A stretch of 64,000 nucleotides of DNA, taken from positions 62,001-126,000 of the forward strand of contig NZ_JBFATZ010000009.1 in NCBI RefSeq assembly GCF_040678635.1. Reading direction: 5' to 3'. Position numbers and translations under genes: made by a program. The notes under the pieces were generated by a model that did not search any database, was not told the origin of the DNA, and saw nothing but the letters and a program-made list of their open reading frames with translations. The DNA comes from Thermopolyspora sp040678635. GTDB taxonomy: Bacteria; Actinomycetota; Actinomycetes; Streptosporangiales; Streptosporangiaceae. Positions 52,567 to 61,250 of the stretch are shown here, piece after piece; position 1 is the first letter of the stretch; the number at the start of each line of letters is the position of its first letter.

Positions 52567-55388
52567 TGGGACCACGCTATCGGCGGAGGGTCCTGCGAAC
52601 CATCTCCGCGCTTCGCCCGGTGCCCGCAGCCTGGGGCGACAAGGACCTGATTCTCTATGGGACCGTCGGCACGGAGGTCGAACTGTACGATGTACGGCGA
52701 AACCAGGCGCTGATGCCCGTCTCCCTGAGCGCCCCCGTGCGGACGCTGCTGCCGGGGCCACGTCCCGGCGAGATCGTCGGACTGCTCGAATGGGACATCG
52801 TGCTGATCAACGCGCAGAACGCGATCAGCATCTCCAGCATCGGCATGCCGACCGCCGCTCCTCTTCGGCACCTCGCCGTGAGCCATCCGGTCCGGGCCTT
52901 GATCGCGATCGACGCCGAGGGGCAGGTGGCCACCTGGACTCCGGACGACGACTGGGTCCTCGGCGTGCGATCCCCTGTGGAGCAGGTGACGGCGGCCTGC
53001 CGGCTCTCCTCCGGTCCGCTGGTGCTCGGCTCGGCCCTAGGTGAGATCGTTATCGCGGACCATGGCGGCACCCGTTCGGATCACTCCCTCAGAGCGCATG
53101 GGGACCAGGTCACCGACCTGGCCGTCACCGACGACGATCGCTTCATCTCCATCTCCCGTGACGGGACCGTCGCCATGTGGGAGATCCTCGGGCGAGGCGT
53201 CAGGGAGATATGGCGTCAGTCCCTGCGCGGAAGGCATTTTCTGAACCGCATCTCCTTGTACAAGGATCAGATAGCGATCGGGACCGCCGCAGGAGTGATC
53301 GCCCTGCTCGACATTCGCAGGGGAGAACTGCGACTCGAGGCCAATGTGCACAGCGACTCGATACGTACGCTCGCGCACAGCCCGGATGGACGGAATCTGG
53401 TCTCGTCAGGAGACGAGGGAGCGCTCATCGTCACCGCTTGCGAAGACCTCCAAGAAGTCGGCAGGTTACGTGGCGAGACGCCGTACATCCGCGCCGCGGG
53501 ACTGGTCGAGGACGGAGACGGTGCCCTGCTGGCCTACGGCGGCACGGACGGGCGCATCCACCTGCTGTCGCTCAGGGACAACAGCTCGGTCGAGGGCGCT
53601 TCGGGGCCGCCGGTCCGCGCGTTGCATCCGACCCTCGACGGTTACCTGGTGGTCGGTCGTGAGGACGGCACCGTACAGGAGCTCACGCTCCCCGAACTCG
53701 CCGAGCGATGGAGCCTGCGAGCCGATGAGGCGATCTATTCGCTCGCCACCTCCCCAGCGGGGGAGTCGGTGTACGCCGGAACGAGATCGGGTTTCCTGCT
53801 GAGGATCAGTCGCCGTGGCGAGCTCCTGTCGCAGGAGCACCTCCACCGCTCGATTGTCGGTGACATCCAGAATTCACCGCCCTACATCATCACCTGCTCG
53901 GACGACCGCAGCCTCAAGGTGACCCACGGCACGACGAACACACTGGTCACGCAGTTTGTGCACAACGGGTTGGCGCTCAACAACATCGTCGTGCTCTCGA
54001 ACGGCAACATCTTCACCTCTTCGGACGACGGATCGGTGGTCGCGCTCACGCATGCCGCCGGAACGAAGGCCGTCTACCATCACCACAACGCTCCGGTACG
54101 CGCCATCACGCAATTGCGTGACCGCATGATCGTCTCCGGTGACCGCAGCGGAGAGGTGGTCTTCTGGAGACCGGACGATAACGCCCCGGTCCTGCGCCTT
54201 CCGCTTGGTAACCGAGTCATCCACCTGCAGCCCGCCGGACCCGTCGCGGACATCGTCGCGGTGACGGAGAACGAGGTCTCACTCATCGACATCGGCGCCG
54301 ACCGGCTACCGGACGGTGGCATCCGGCGGTCGGGATCCGAAGCCGGTGCTGCGGTCGCGCGAAGCGGGATGTCCGCGAGGGAGAAAAGGGCGATGACGCA
54401 CATTCTCCATCTGTCCGATCTGCATTTCCACGGTGGTGAGGACGCGGTGTCATGGGTGACGCCGCTCGTCGCGGACCTGAACGAGATCGACGTCTTCGAA
54501 CTGGGGGCGATCGTCGTGTCGGGCGACATCGCCTCGACCGCCGCCGCCCAGGAATACGCGGCGGCCGGCGAGTTCTTCGAATTTCTCCGTGCGGAGTTCA
54601 ACCATCCAGCGATCATCATGGCGCCGGGCAACCACGATCTGGACTGGGCGGTTTCCCGCAGCGCCTACCAGCCCAAGCGCAGAAGGGATGTCGCAGGGCT
54701 CCTATCCGGCGTTCGTGTCATAGACGCGAACCAGGACTACGTGGAGGTCGCCGACGCCGCGATATTCACGACAAGATTTGACGCATTTGCTCGTTTCTGC
54801 TCTTCGGTCACCGGGGAGACGTACCCGCTTGAGGTGCGTGAACAGGTCAGCGAACTGCTCCTTCCGAACGGGCGTATCGCGATGTACAGCCTTAATTCGA
54901 GCTGGGATATCGACCATCATTACACCGCCAGGGCCTCGATCAATGAGGGAGGACTGGCCAGGCTGCTGAGCCGGGCACGGGACCTCCCCGACTCGCCTCT
55001 GTGGTTCAAGATCGTAGTGTGGCACCATCCGCCTACGGCCTCCTCCGAAGTCTGCATCGCCAACGCCGAGGTTCTGGAGCAATTGAGCAAAGCGGGGTTC
55101 CGCATTCTCCTTCACGGCCATGTGCATCGCCCGATGCGGTCGGTGTACGAATACGATGCCTCCGGCGATAGGGGACTCACCGTGGTGGGCGCGGGGGCAT
55201 TCGGCGCACTTCCCCGAGAATGGGCGCCGGGAGTTCCGCTCGGCTACAACATCATGAGCGTCCACCCGGACAAGGTGGTCGTGCGCAGCCGTAAGCGGGA
55301 AGCCATTGGAGGCGCCTGGATGCCGGATGCCCGCTGGCTGATCGGCCCGAATCGGGACCCCGTTTCATGGTTCTCAATCAGTAGATAG
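52563..55388 (+). CDS. WD40-like beta-propeller fused to a calcineurin-like metallophosphoesterase (941 aa)
   Basis: Residues about 20-600 hold a dozen WD40-like blades (VTDLAVTDDDRFISISRDGT VAMWE; IRTLAHSPDGRNLVSSGDEG; AITQLRDRMIVSGDRSGEVV), probably two propellers. From residue 611 a complete metallophosphoesterase follows, with LSDLHFHG, VVSGDIAS, GNHDLDW, WHHPP and LHGHVHRP, so all metal ligands are present. The start is ATG 52563, overlapping the radical SAM stop. An internal ATG at 54393 just before the phosphatase has GGGAGAAAAGGG upstream and could give a separate phosphatase. The propellers likely act as sensor or scaffold. The substrate may be a nucleotide, given the NUDIX neighbours (inference). 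Confidence 0.85.
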   Translation: MMGPRYRRRVLRTISALRPVPAAWGDKDLILYGTVGTEVELYDVRRNQALMPVSLSAPVRTLLPGPRPGEIVGLLEWDIVLINAQNAISISSIGMPTAAPLRHLAVSHPVRALIAIDAEGQVATWTPDDDWVLGVRSPVEQVTAACRLSSGPLVLGSALGEIVIADHGGTRSDHSLRAHGDQVTDLAVTDDDRFISISRDGTVAMWEILGRGVREIWRQSLRGRHFLNRISLYKDQIAIGTAAGVIALLDIRRGELRLEANVHSDSIRTLAHSPDGRNLVSSGDEGALIVTACEDLQEVGRLRGETPYIRAAGLVEDGDGALLAYGGTDGRIHLLSLRDNSSVEGASGPPVRALHPTLDGYLVVGREDGTVQELTLPELAERWSLRADEAIYSLATSPAGESVYAGTRSGFLLRISRRGELLSQEHLHRSIVGDIQNSPPYIITCSDDRSLKVTHGTTNTLVTQFVHNGLALNNIVVLSNGNIFTSSDDGSVVALTHAAGTKAVYHHHNAPVRAITQLRDRMIVSGDRSGEVVFWRPDDNAPVLRLPLGNRVIHLQPAGPVADIVAVTENEVSLIDIGADRLPDGGIRRSGSEAGAAVARSGMSAREKRAMTHILHLSDLHFHGGEDAVSWVTPLVADLNEIDVFELGAIVVSGDIASTAAAQEYAAAGEFFEFLRAEFNHPAIIMAPGNHDLDWAVSRSAYQPKRRRDVAGLLSGVRVIDANQDYVEVADAAIFTTRFDAFARFCSSVTGETYPLEVREQVSELLLPNGRIAMYSLNSSWDIDHHYTARASINEGGLARLLSRARDLPDSPLWFKIVVWHHPPTASSEVCIANAEVLEQLSKAGFRILLHGHVHRPMRSVYEYDASGDRGLTVVGAGAFGALPREWAPGVPLGYNIMSVHPDKVVVRSRKREAIGGAWMPDARWLIGPNRDPVSWFSISR

Positions 55389-55417
55389 GAGTTATCTCGT
55401 GAATATGGAGGCGGCTT

Positions 55418-55984
55418 ATGGCCCACTTACTGGACAGTGAGGCCCGGAATCTGGAGGAGCTTAGGATCAGGCTGTCGCGTATGGGTTTTGACCAGCCGTA
55501 TTCGGTGGCGGTCGAAGGGCTCGTCTTCGACGCCGACCTCAACTGGATACTCATGCGTCGAGGTAAACAGGCCAGTGACGAAGTGGGCAAGCTTGAGGGG
55601 ATCGGTGGGCGGGTCGAGGATCCGCTGGCATGCCTCCGCGACGAGTTACGCCGCGAGATCGTGGAAGAGGTCGGGCCGGAGGCCGACATCGAGATACTCG
55701 AGTTCCTGGAAGTGAAGTCCGATCGGGTGCGCAAGGTGGACAGCCGCGGCCGGGAGACCTTCAAGACCTGGGTCATCGTGTCCTTCGCCTGCCTTCATCG
55801 TTCCGGTGGGCTGCTGATCCAGGAACCGGAGAAGAACGAAGGATTCGAGTACGTTCAGGATCTGAAGGTGGCGCCGGAGCGGCTGAGTTCGTCGTGCCGG
55901 CAGTCTCTGGTCATGCTGCAGAAGGCATGGCCCCGTATCTCCACCAGGATCAAGCGGGAGCTCACCGTCAATTCGCCGGCGTGA
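55418..55984 (+). CDS. NUDIX hydrolase (188 aa)
   Basis: The NUDIX box is GIGGRVED-x6-LRREIVEEVG (about residues 61-85), with the REIVEEVG core intact. The N-terminal 35 residues precede the strand YSVAVEGLVFDADLNWILM. The family hydrolyses nucleoside diphosphate-linked compounds (NDP-X). GGAGGCGGC precedes the ATG. It starts 30 bp after the phosphoesterase gene and ends 3 bp before the PLP enzyme, all one operon. The C-terminal extension after the box (about 100 residues) may define specificity. Confidence 0.88.
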   Translation: MAHLLDSEARNLEELRIRLSRMGFDQPYSVAVEGLVFDADLNWILMRRGKQASDEVGKLEGIGGRVEDPLACLRDELRREIVEEVGPEADIEILEFLEVKSDRVRKVDSRGRETFKTWVIVSFACLHRSGGLLIQEPEKNEGFEYVQDLKVAPERLSSSCRQSLVMLQKAWPRISTRIKRELTVNSPA

Positions 55985-55987
55985 ATC

Positions 55988-57226
55988 ATGCGGGTGGCGG
56001 AGAGGGAAATCGCGACCTTTCACGTAGGCGGCGAACGCGAGGCGCTGGCCTTCGACGGCGGCGAGGGCGCGTACGTTTATGACACCCATGGCCGCTCCTA
56101 CCTGGATTTCGTGTGCGGCTACGGGCCGGTGGTACTTGGGCACGCGGATCCGGAGTTCCAGCGATCAGTGAACGCGTTCTTGAGCCGTGGCCTGCACTTT
56201 CCCGGATACTCGCGGTCACACTCCGACTATGCAGCGGTTCTTCCGGACTGGGGCGGGGACGCGGCCGTGGCGTTCTTCAAGACGTCGTCCGAGGCGATGT
56301 CCGCCGCATTGCGGCTGGGCGCGATGCGCAGCGGGCGGCGGGGGGTGGTTAGATGCGGTTTCCTAGGCTGGCATGACGCGCTCTTCTCTCAGGAGACGGC
56401 GTGGCATGAACGGCTGGGATCGCCTCTGCGCCGGAAGGGGTCGCCGGGCCTGCCGTTGCGCGGCGCTTCCGGCGACGAAGCCGTGTTCGACTGGCGGGAC
56501 CTCGACCTCGGCGGACTTGAGACGCTGCTGAGGGACTCCACCGACGTCGTCGGCACCGCCGCCTTGGACGTGTATCAGGAGGACGTCGCCGGATCGCCGC
56601 TCGCGGAGGAGTTCCTCCGGCTGTGCGCGCGGTACGGGGTGGTCTCCGTGCTCGATGAGACCAAATCCGCCGGGCGGATCGCCGAGTTCGGCATCACCCA
56701 GACCCGATCGCTGCGGCCCGATTTCGCGGTCTTCGGCAAGGCCCTGGCGAACGGCGCGCCGCACAGCCTGCTGGTCATCAAGGAGTTCGACCCGGGAGAG
56801 TTCAAGCGGGCCCGGGTGGGCGGCACCTACTCCAAGGAGTGTTCCGGCGTCGCCGCCGCCGTCGCCACCCGCGAACTGATGTTCCGTCGTGACGGCCATC
56901 GGGTGCTGCGGACGCAGACGAGCCGTGTCTGCTCGCTGCTCAACGCCGCCTGCGCCGACGCCGGCGTTTCGCCGTACCTGCGGTTCGTGCCCGTGTTGGA
57001 CGGGACCGCGTTCGACCTCATACTCCATGACGACGTGGTCGGCGAAACCTTCGCGCGGGAGGAGGCCAAGAGGAGTTTCCTGGCCGGCGGGATCCTGCTC
57101 CTGGTCGGCCATCCCAATTTCGTCTGCCTCGCCCATGCCGACGTGCCCGGTGAGCTGATCTACGAGCGGGCCTGCGAGGGTGCGCGCGCCTGGCGCGAAC
57201 GTGTGGGTTCGAGGCTTTTCCGGTGA
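55988..57226 (+). CDS. Class III aminotransferase-fold PLP enzyme, glutamate-1-semialdehyde-aminomutase-like (412 aa)
   Basis: The fold-type I landmarks are DTHGRSYLDFVCGYGPVVLG near the start, the phosphate-binding segment FFKTSSEAMSAALRLG, the cofactor-binding DETKSAGRIAEFG (Asp and Glu retained) and the Schiff-base Lys in VFGKALANGAPHSLLV. The order and length match glutamate-1-semialdehyde aminomutases and related sugar or amino-acid aminotransferases, but it is not in a heme-gene context. It probably acts on an amino or keto group of a special metabolite. The start is 3 bp after the NUDIX stop. Confidence 0.87.
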   Translation: MRVAEREIATFHVGGEREALAFDGGEGAYVYDTHGRSYLDFVCGYGPVVLGHADPEFQRSVNAFLSRGLHFPGYSRSHSDYAAVLPDWGGDAAVAFFKTSSEAMSAALRLGAMRSGRRGVVRCGFLGWHDALFSQETAWHERLGSPLRRKGSPGLPLRGASGDEAVFDWRDLDLGGLETLLRDSTDVVGTAALDVYQEDVAGSPLAEEFLRLCARYGVVSVLDETKSAGRIAEFGITQTRSLRPDFAVFGKALANGAPHSLLVIKEFDPGEFKRARVGGTYSKECSGVAAAVATRELMFRRDGHRVLRTQTSRVCSLLNAACADAGVSPYLRFVPVLDGTAFDLILHDDVVGETFAREEAKRSFLAGGILLLVGHPNFVCLAHADVPGELIYERACEGARAWRERVGSRLFR

Positions 57227-57360
57227 CATGTGTTGGCGGGGTTCGCCGCATGTCGCGGGTGCTCTGCGGGCCTCATCGGCGCGGTGCCGTACCTCGGAAC
57301 GAATATGGAAGTTCGCAGGCAGGGGACCGCGGCGAGGAGAACCCACGACAGGATGGCGGC

Positions 57361-59022
57361 ATGCACGATGCCACGCGGGAGAAACTGGTCCGGGACAGGA
57401 TCCCCGAGTTGTATCCGGACGGGACGTATCGGGTCGCGGAGCCCGGCGAGTACGGCGCCCTGTTGTGCGCCAAGCTCGTCGAGGAGACCGATGAGTATCT
57501 GGCCGACCGGAATCCCGAGGAGCTGGCGGACGTCCTGGAGGTGGTGCGGGCGCTCGCCGGGGAGCACGGCCTCGATCTCGCGGACCTGGAGCGGATTCGG
57601 GCGGGCAAGGCGGCACGGCGCGGCGGATTCGCCGCGAGGATCGTGCTGCGCGAGTCGGCGGAGGATGATCGGCCGGTACGGCGTAGCGTCCGGGCCATCC
57701 TGCTCGACGGCGACGATCTGATCCTCTTTCGCCGGGTACGGCCGGGGCGGCCCGAGCCGTACCATCTCACCCCGGGTGGGGCGATCGAGCCCGGCGACGC
57801 CTCTCCCGAGGCGGCGCTGCGCCGCGAACTGTACGAGGAACTGGGCGCGACCGCCGGTCCCGCCGTGCCGCTGCCCGCCATCGTCGAGCCCGGCGCACAC
57901 CACACGATCTTCGCCTGCCGCCTGCGCACGCTCGACCTCACCCGGCGAAGCGCGACCGAGTTCGGCGACCCAAAGTTCAGCGACCCAACGTTCGGCGACC
58001 CGGCCATGGGTAGCTACGAGGTCGTCCGGATCCCCTGCACGGCGGAGGGTGTCCGCTCGGCCAATCTGCTGCCCGCCGGGCTCGCGGACTTCATCGCGGC
58101 CAACGCGGCCATCCTGCCGCGACTGGTGGACGAGGTGACGTACGCGCCGGGCCGATACCGGCCGGTCGTGGACGTTCACCTGGTGATCATGAGTGACGGC
58201 AAGGTTCTGCTGGGGCGACGCCAGGGCACCGGCTACGCCGACGGCGAATGGCAGATCATGCCCTCCGGCCACCTCGAACAGGGCGAGTCGGTGATCGACG
58301 CCACGGTCAGGGAGGCCAAGGAGGAGCTCGGCCTCGACCTCGATCCCGCCGACATCGAGGCCGCGCACGTCATGCACCACCGCAACCCCGGCGGCACGGC
58401 GCGCATCGGGATGTTTTTCGTCGCCCGCGGACGGCTCGGCGAGCCGGTCAACAGGGAGCCGCACAAGTGCGCCGAACTCGCCTGGTTCCCGGTGGACGAC
58501 CTCCCGGAGGACACCGTGCCCTACTCTGCGGCGGGCATCCGAGCCGTGCTCGACGGAGGCCGCTTCTCACTGCACGGCTGGGACGTTCCGGACGCGGCCG
58601 CGTTGGCGGCGGAGGCCGTACGGGCTGGATATGCAGAAATGTCCGTCGCCGTGATCGCCCACCGCGATGACGCCGTCCTTGTCCTCTCGGACAAGGAATG
58701 CGACCACCTGCCGGAGGACCGGGTACGGCCCGGCGAGTCCCTGGAGCAGGCCGCGGCCCGGCTGCTGCCCGGCCCGGCCCGCTACGTCGCAGCCGAGGAC
58801 TACGTGTCGGCGGCCGGAACGTCGGCACGCCGCTTCGCCTTCGCCGTCCCCCTGCCGGACGACGCGCCGCTCCCGCCGAACGGCCGTCTGCTCCCCGCCC
58901 ACCCTGGCACGCCCAGCAGCCTTCCCGTCGCCCAGCTTCGTTTCGTCTCCGTGTGGAGGGCTCTGGGGCGACCGCTCTCGTCCGGATCGACGACCGGTCG
59001 CTGGACCGCCACAAGCCCTTGA
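57361..59022 (+). CDS. MazG-like domain fused to two NUDIX domains and a third NUDIX-like segment (553 aa)
   Basis: Residues 1-95 resemble all-alpha NTP pyrophosphatases (KLVRDRIPELYPDGTYR, then LVEETDEYLADRNPEELADV with the E-x2-E and E-x2-D metal motifs). Residues about 100-215 are a NUDIX domain with TPGGAIEPGDASPEAALRRE then LYEELGA. Residues about 265-390 are a second with MPSGHLEQGESVIDATVREA then KEELGL. Residues about 420-520 resemble a third (LPEDRVRPGESLEQAAARLL), but its catalytic REUxEE is lost. Three 15-bp repeats code FGDPKFSDPTFGDP in the first linker. ATG 57361 is chosen over 57223, whose extra 46 codons look non-coding. The fusion suggests consecutive or broad nucleotide clean-up. 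Confidence 0.85.
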   Translation: MHDATREKLVRDRIPELYPDGTYRVAEPGEYGALLCAKLVEETDEYLADRNPEELADVLEVVRALAGEHGLDLADLERIRAGKAARRGGFAARIVLRESAEDDRPVRRSVRAILLDGDDLILFRRVRPGRPEPYHLTPGGAIEPGDASPEAALRRELYEELGATAGPAVPLPAIVEPGAHHTIFACRLRTLDLTRRSATEFGDPKFSDPTFGDPAMGSYEVVRIPCTAEGVRSANLLPAGLADFIAANAAILPRLVDEVTYAPGRYRPVVDVHLVIMSDGKVLLGRRQGTGYADGEWQIMPSGHLEQGESVIDATVREAKEELGLDLDPADIEAAHVMHHRNPGGTARIGMFFVARGRLGEPVNREPHKCAELAWFPVDDLPEDTVPYSAAGIRAVLDGGRFSLHGWDVPDAAALAAEAVRAGYAEMSVAVIAHRDDAVLVLSDKECDHLPEDRVRPGESLEQAAARLLPGPARYVAAEDYVSAAGTSARRFAFAVPLPDDAPLPPNGRLLPAHPGTPSSLPVAQLRFVSVWRALGRPLSSGSTTGRWTATSP

Positions 59023-59204
59023 CCAGCGCGCCCAGGCTCGGCCAGGGACGGCGGCGATGACCTTGCCAGTCAAGTTTTGCCCTCTGAGGGCGTTAGTGGC
59101 CTATACGAGGGTGGGTCTATGCGTCATACTCGTCAAGTAGTGACGCACAGCGTCCTTCGAGGCGTACTTGCCGTAGCATTGATTCCGACCGACAGGGAGC
59201 CAAG

Positions 59205-60560
59205 GTGCTTCTCCGCTTCCGCGTCGCCAACTTCGCTTCTCTGCGAGACGAGCAGGAACTCAGTCTCGTAGCGCTGGACGAGCATGACGATCTGGCGGTG
59301 CGTCGGCCCATCCCCGAGGACGTGGCGGTATTGCCTGCGGCGGCGATCTTCGGAGGCAACGCGTCGGGCAAGTCCAACCTGCTCGAGGCCGTGCGTTTCA
59401 TGGCGCTCGCCGTCGCGAACTCGCATCAACGCTGGAAGCCCGGGGCACCGATTGCGAGAAACGCCTTCCGGTTCGACAAGAGTGCCGGTGACAGGCCGTC
59501 AGAGTTCTGCGTCGACGTGGCGCTCGATGGGGTGCACTACGAATACGGCTTCTCCGTAGACGATCAGGTGGTCTGCGGCGAGTGGCTGTACAGCTTCACT
59601 CGGCGGCAGCGGCGGGTCCGGCGGGTCCTTTTCGAGCGGTCGGGTCCCGGTGGCGACTCGATCCGCTTCAGCGAGCACCTCAAGGGGCAGAAAAGGGCCA
59701 TCGCCGATCTGGTACGGCCGAACAGTCTTTACCTTTCGGCCGCGGCTGCCAACAATCATCCCCAACTCACACGTTTGTACCAGTGGTTCGAGCGTGAACT
59801 GATCTACGTCGACGCGGGCAACCCCCCTCTTCACCTGGCTCAGACGCTGCATGCGATATCTGCAGGTGACCGCGAAAGCGTCATGAGCCTGCTCAACTAC
59901 GCCGATCTCGGCATCACGGATGTCCGGCATGAGACGCGGCCCATGGACCGGGAAGCCCGGGAGCGGTTGATCGCCTTCATACAGGCGATCAACCCGGAAG
60001 CGCCCATCCCCGATGAGAACTCGGAGGTCCTGGGGCCACCGAAGGTCGATTTCGTTCACCAGGTCGGCGGCAAGGAGTACAGTCTGCCGCTGCGTTACGA
60101 GTCGAGCGGCACCGCGAGCTGGTTCGCCCTGCTGGGGCCGATCATGCACGCGCTGCAGAAGGGCAAGCTGCTCGTCGTCGACGAACTCAACGCATTCCTG
60201 CACCCCTTGCTGGCGAGCGAGCTGGTGCGGCTCTTCCAGGAGCCACAGTTCAACCGACAGGGTGCACAAATCATATTCAATACCCACGATGTCACGCTTT
60301 TGTCCAAATTGTCCGGCGGGCGACTGCGGCGTGATCAGGTTTGGCTAACTGACCGCGGCGGCGACGGCGCGACCGAACTTCATCCGCTGACGCAGTACCG
60401 CATAAGAGAGGGCTTGGACAACGTTTTCCGCGGCTACCTCCTTGGCCGCTATCGAGGCGTCCCCATCTTCGACGACTTCCTCCTGGCTGAGGCTCTTACA
60501 CGGCAGACTGAATCGCATGTCGCGCCGAAGCCGCCGCAGCAGCAAGCCTCTTGTACGTGA
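59205..60560 (+). CDS. AAA ATPase, RloA/AbiLi-like (451 aa)
   Basis: ABC/SMC-type ATPase of the AAA_15/AAA_21 group: start LLRFRVANFASLRDEQELSL, Walker A FGGNASGKSNLLEAV (about residue 47), Walker B LLVVDELNAFLHPLL (about 320) and switch His in IIFNTHDVTLLSK. These ATPases partner with RloB/TOPRIM-type effectors in abortive-infection systems. GTG 59205 follows GGGAGC. It overlaps the RloB-family gene by 44 bp, so the two make a fixed module. A phage-defence role follows from known RloA-RloB/AbiL systems and is not tested here. Confidence 0.88.
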   Translation: MLLRFRVANFASLRDEQELSLVALDEHDDLAVRRPIPEDVAVLPAAAIFGGNASGKSNLLEAVRFMALAVANSHQRWKPGAPIARNAFRFDKSAGDRPSEFCVDVALDGVHYEYGFSVDDQVVCGEWLYSFTRRQRRVRRVLFERSGPGGDSIRFSEHLKGQKRAIADLVRPNSLYLSAAAANNHPQLTRLYQWFERELIYVDAGNPPLHLAQTLHAISAGDRESVMSLLNYADLGITDVRHETRPMDREARERLIAFIQAINPEAPIPDENSEVLGPPKVDFVHQVGGKEYSLPLRYESSGTASWFALLGPIMHALQKGKLLVVDELNAFLHPLLASELVRLFQEPQFNRQGAQIIFNTHDVTLLSKLSGGRLRRDQVWLTDRGGDGATELHPLTQYRIREGLDNVFRGYLLGRYRGVPIFDDFLLAEALTRQTESHVAPKPPQQQASCT

Positions 60561-61164
60561 TCAAGGAAATCGGCAGGAACAGAAACGCTTCCTTATCTAC
60601 TGCGAGGGTAGAGTAACGGAACGTATCTACTTGAGTACGCTCAGGCGTGAGCTCAGAATCCCGGGAGTGCAGTTCGGCACCGTCTTCGGCGAGCCCCTGG
60701 GTCTGGTCAAAGCCGCTATATCCCATAAGGAGCGAGCACCACGGTCGGCGGCGGACAAGTGCACGCCGTATGACGAGGTCTGGTGCGTACTCGATGTCGA
60801 GGCGCCGTCTCCGCACCCCTCGCTTGAGCGGGCTCTGAGCTTGGCTGCTCAGCAAGGGGTGAGGTGCGCGATTTCGAATCCCTGCTTCGAGCTATGGCTT
60901 ATCCTCCATGTGCAGAACGAGCGTCGTCCTCTCACCACGGATGAGGCATGCAGGATCCTGGAGAGGCACGGCGGGTGCTCCTACACGCGAGACGGCAAGA
61001 GCTTCCGCCCCGAAGCGCTCATGGACAACCACGAAGTGGCCCGCAAGCGCGCCCAAGTGCTTGCCGAGGCGCACGGTGAGGGGCGTCGGCCCGCCGACTG
61101 CAATCCGTTCACCTCGGTCTGGGAACTGGTCGACGCCATGCGGGCCACCGTTGTGGAGCCGTAG
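60517..61164 (+). CDS. RloB-family protein, AbiLii-like (215 aa)
   Basis: The RloB landmarks are present: FLIYCEGRVTERIYLSTLRR (conserved Glu pair), EVWCVLDVEAPSPHPSLERA (acidic metal site) and the hallmark ISNPCFELWLILH. RloB has a TOPRIM-like fold and is thought to be a nuclease effector controlled by its ATPase partner. ATG 60517 (MSRRSRRSSKPL) lies within the ATPase gene end; the earlier in-frame start at 60442 is antisense-like filler. A good antiphage candidate with the preceding gene. Confidence 0.87.
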   Translation: MSRRSRRSSKPLVRDQGNRQEQKRFLIYCEGRVTERIYLSTLRRELRIPGVQFGTVFGEPLGLVKAAISHKERAPRSAADKCTPYDEVWCVLDVEAPSPHPSLERALSLAAQQGVRCAISNPCFELWLILHVQNERRPLTTDEACRILERHGGCSYTRDGKSFRPEALMDNHEVARKRAQVLAEAHGEGRRPADCNPFTSVWELVDAMRATVVEP

Positions 61165-61250
61165 TAGCGGTGAGGCGGCGATTCGCCTGTGAGCGGTATG
61201 GCGGATGTCGGGGTGCATGCCGCTTCAGTGGTGCCGGTCCGGGCGGGCGG

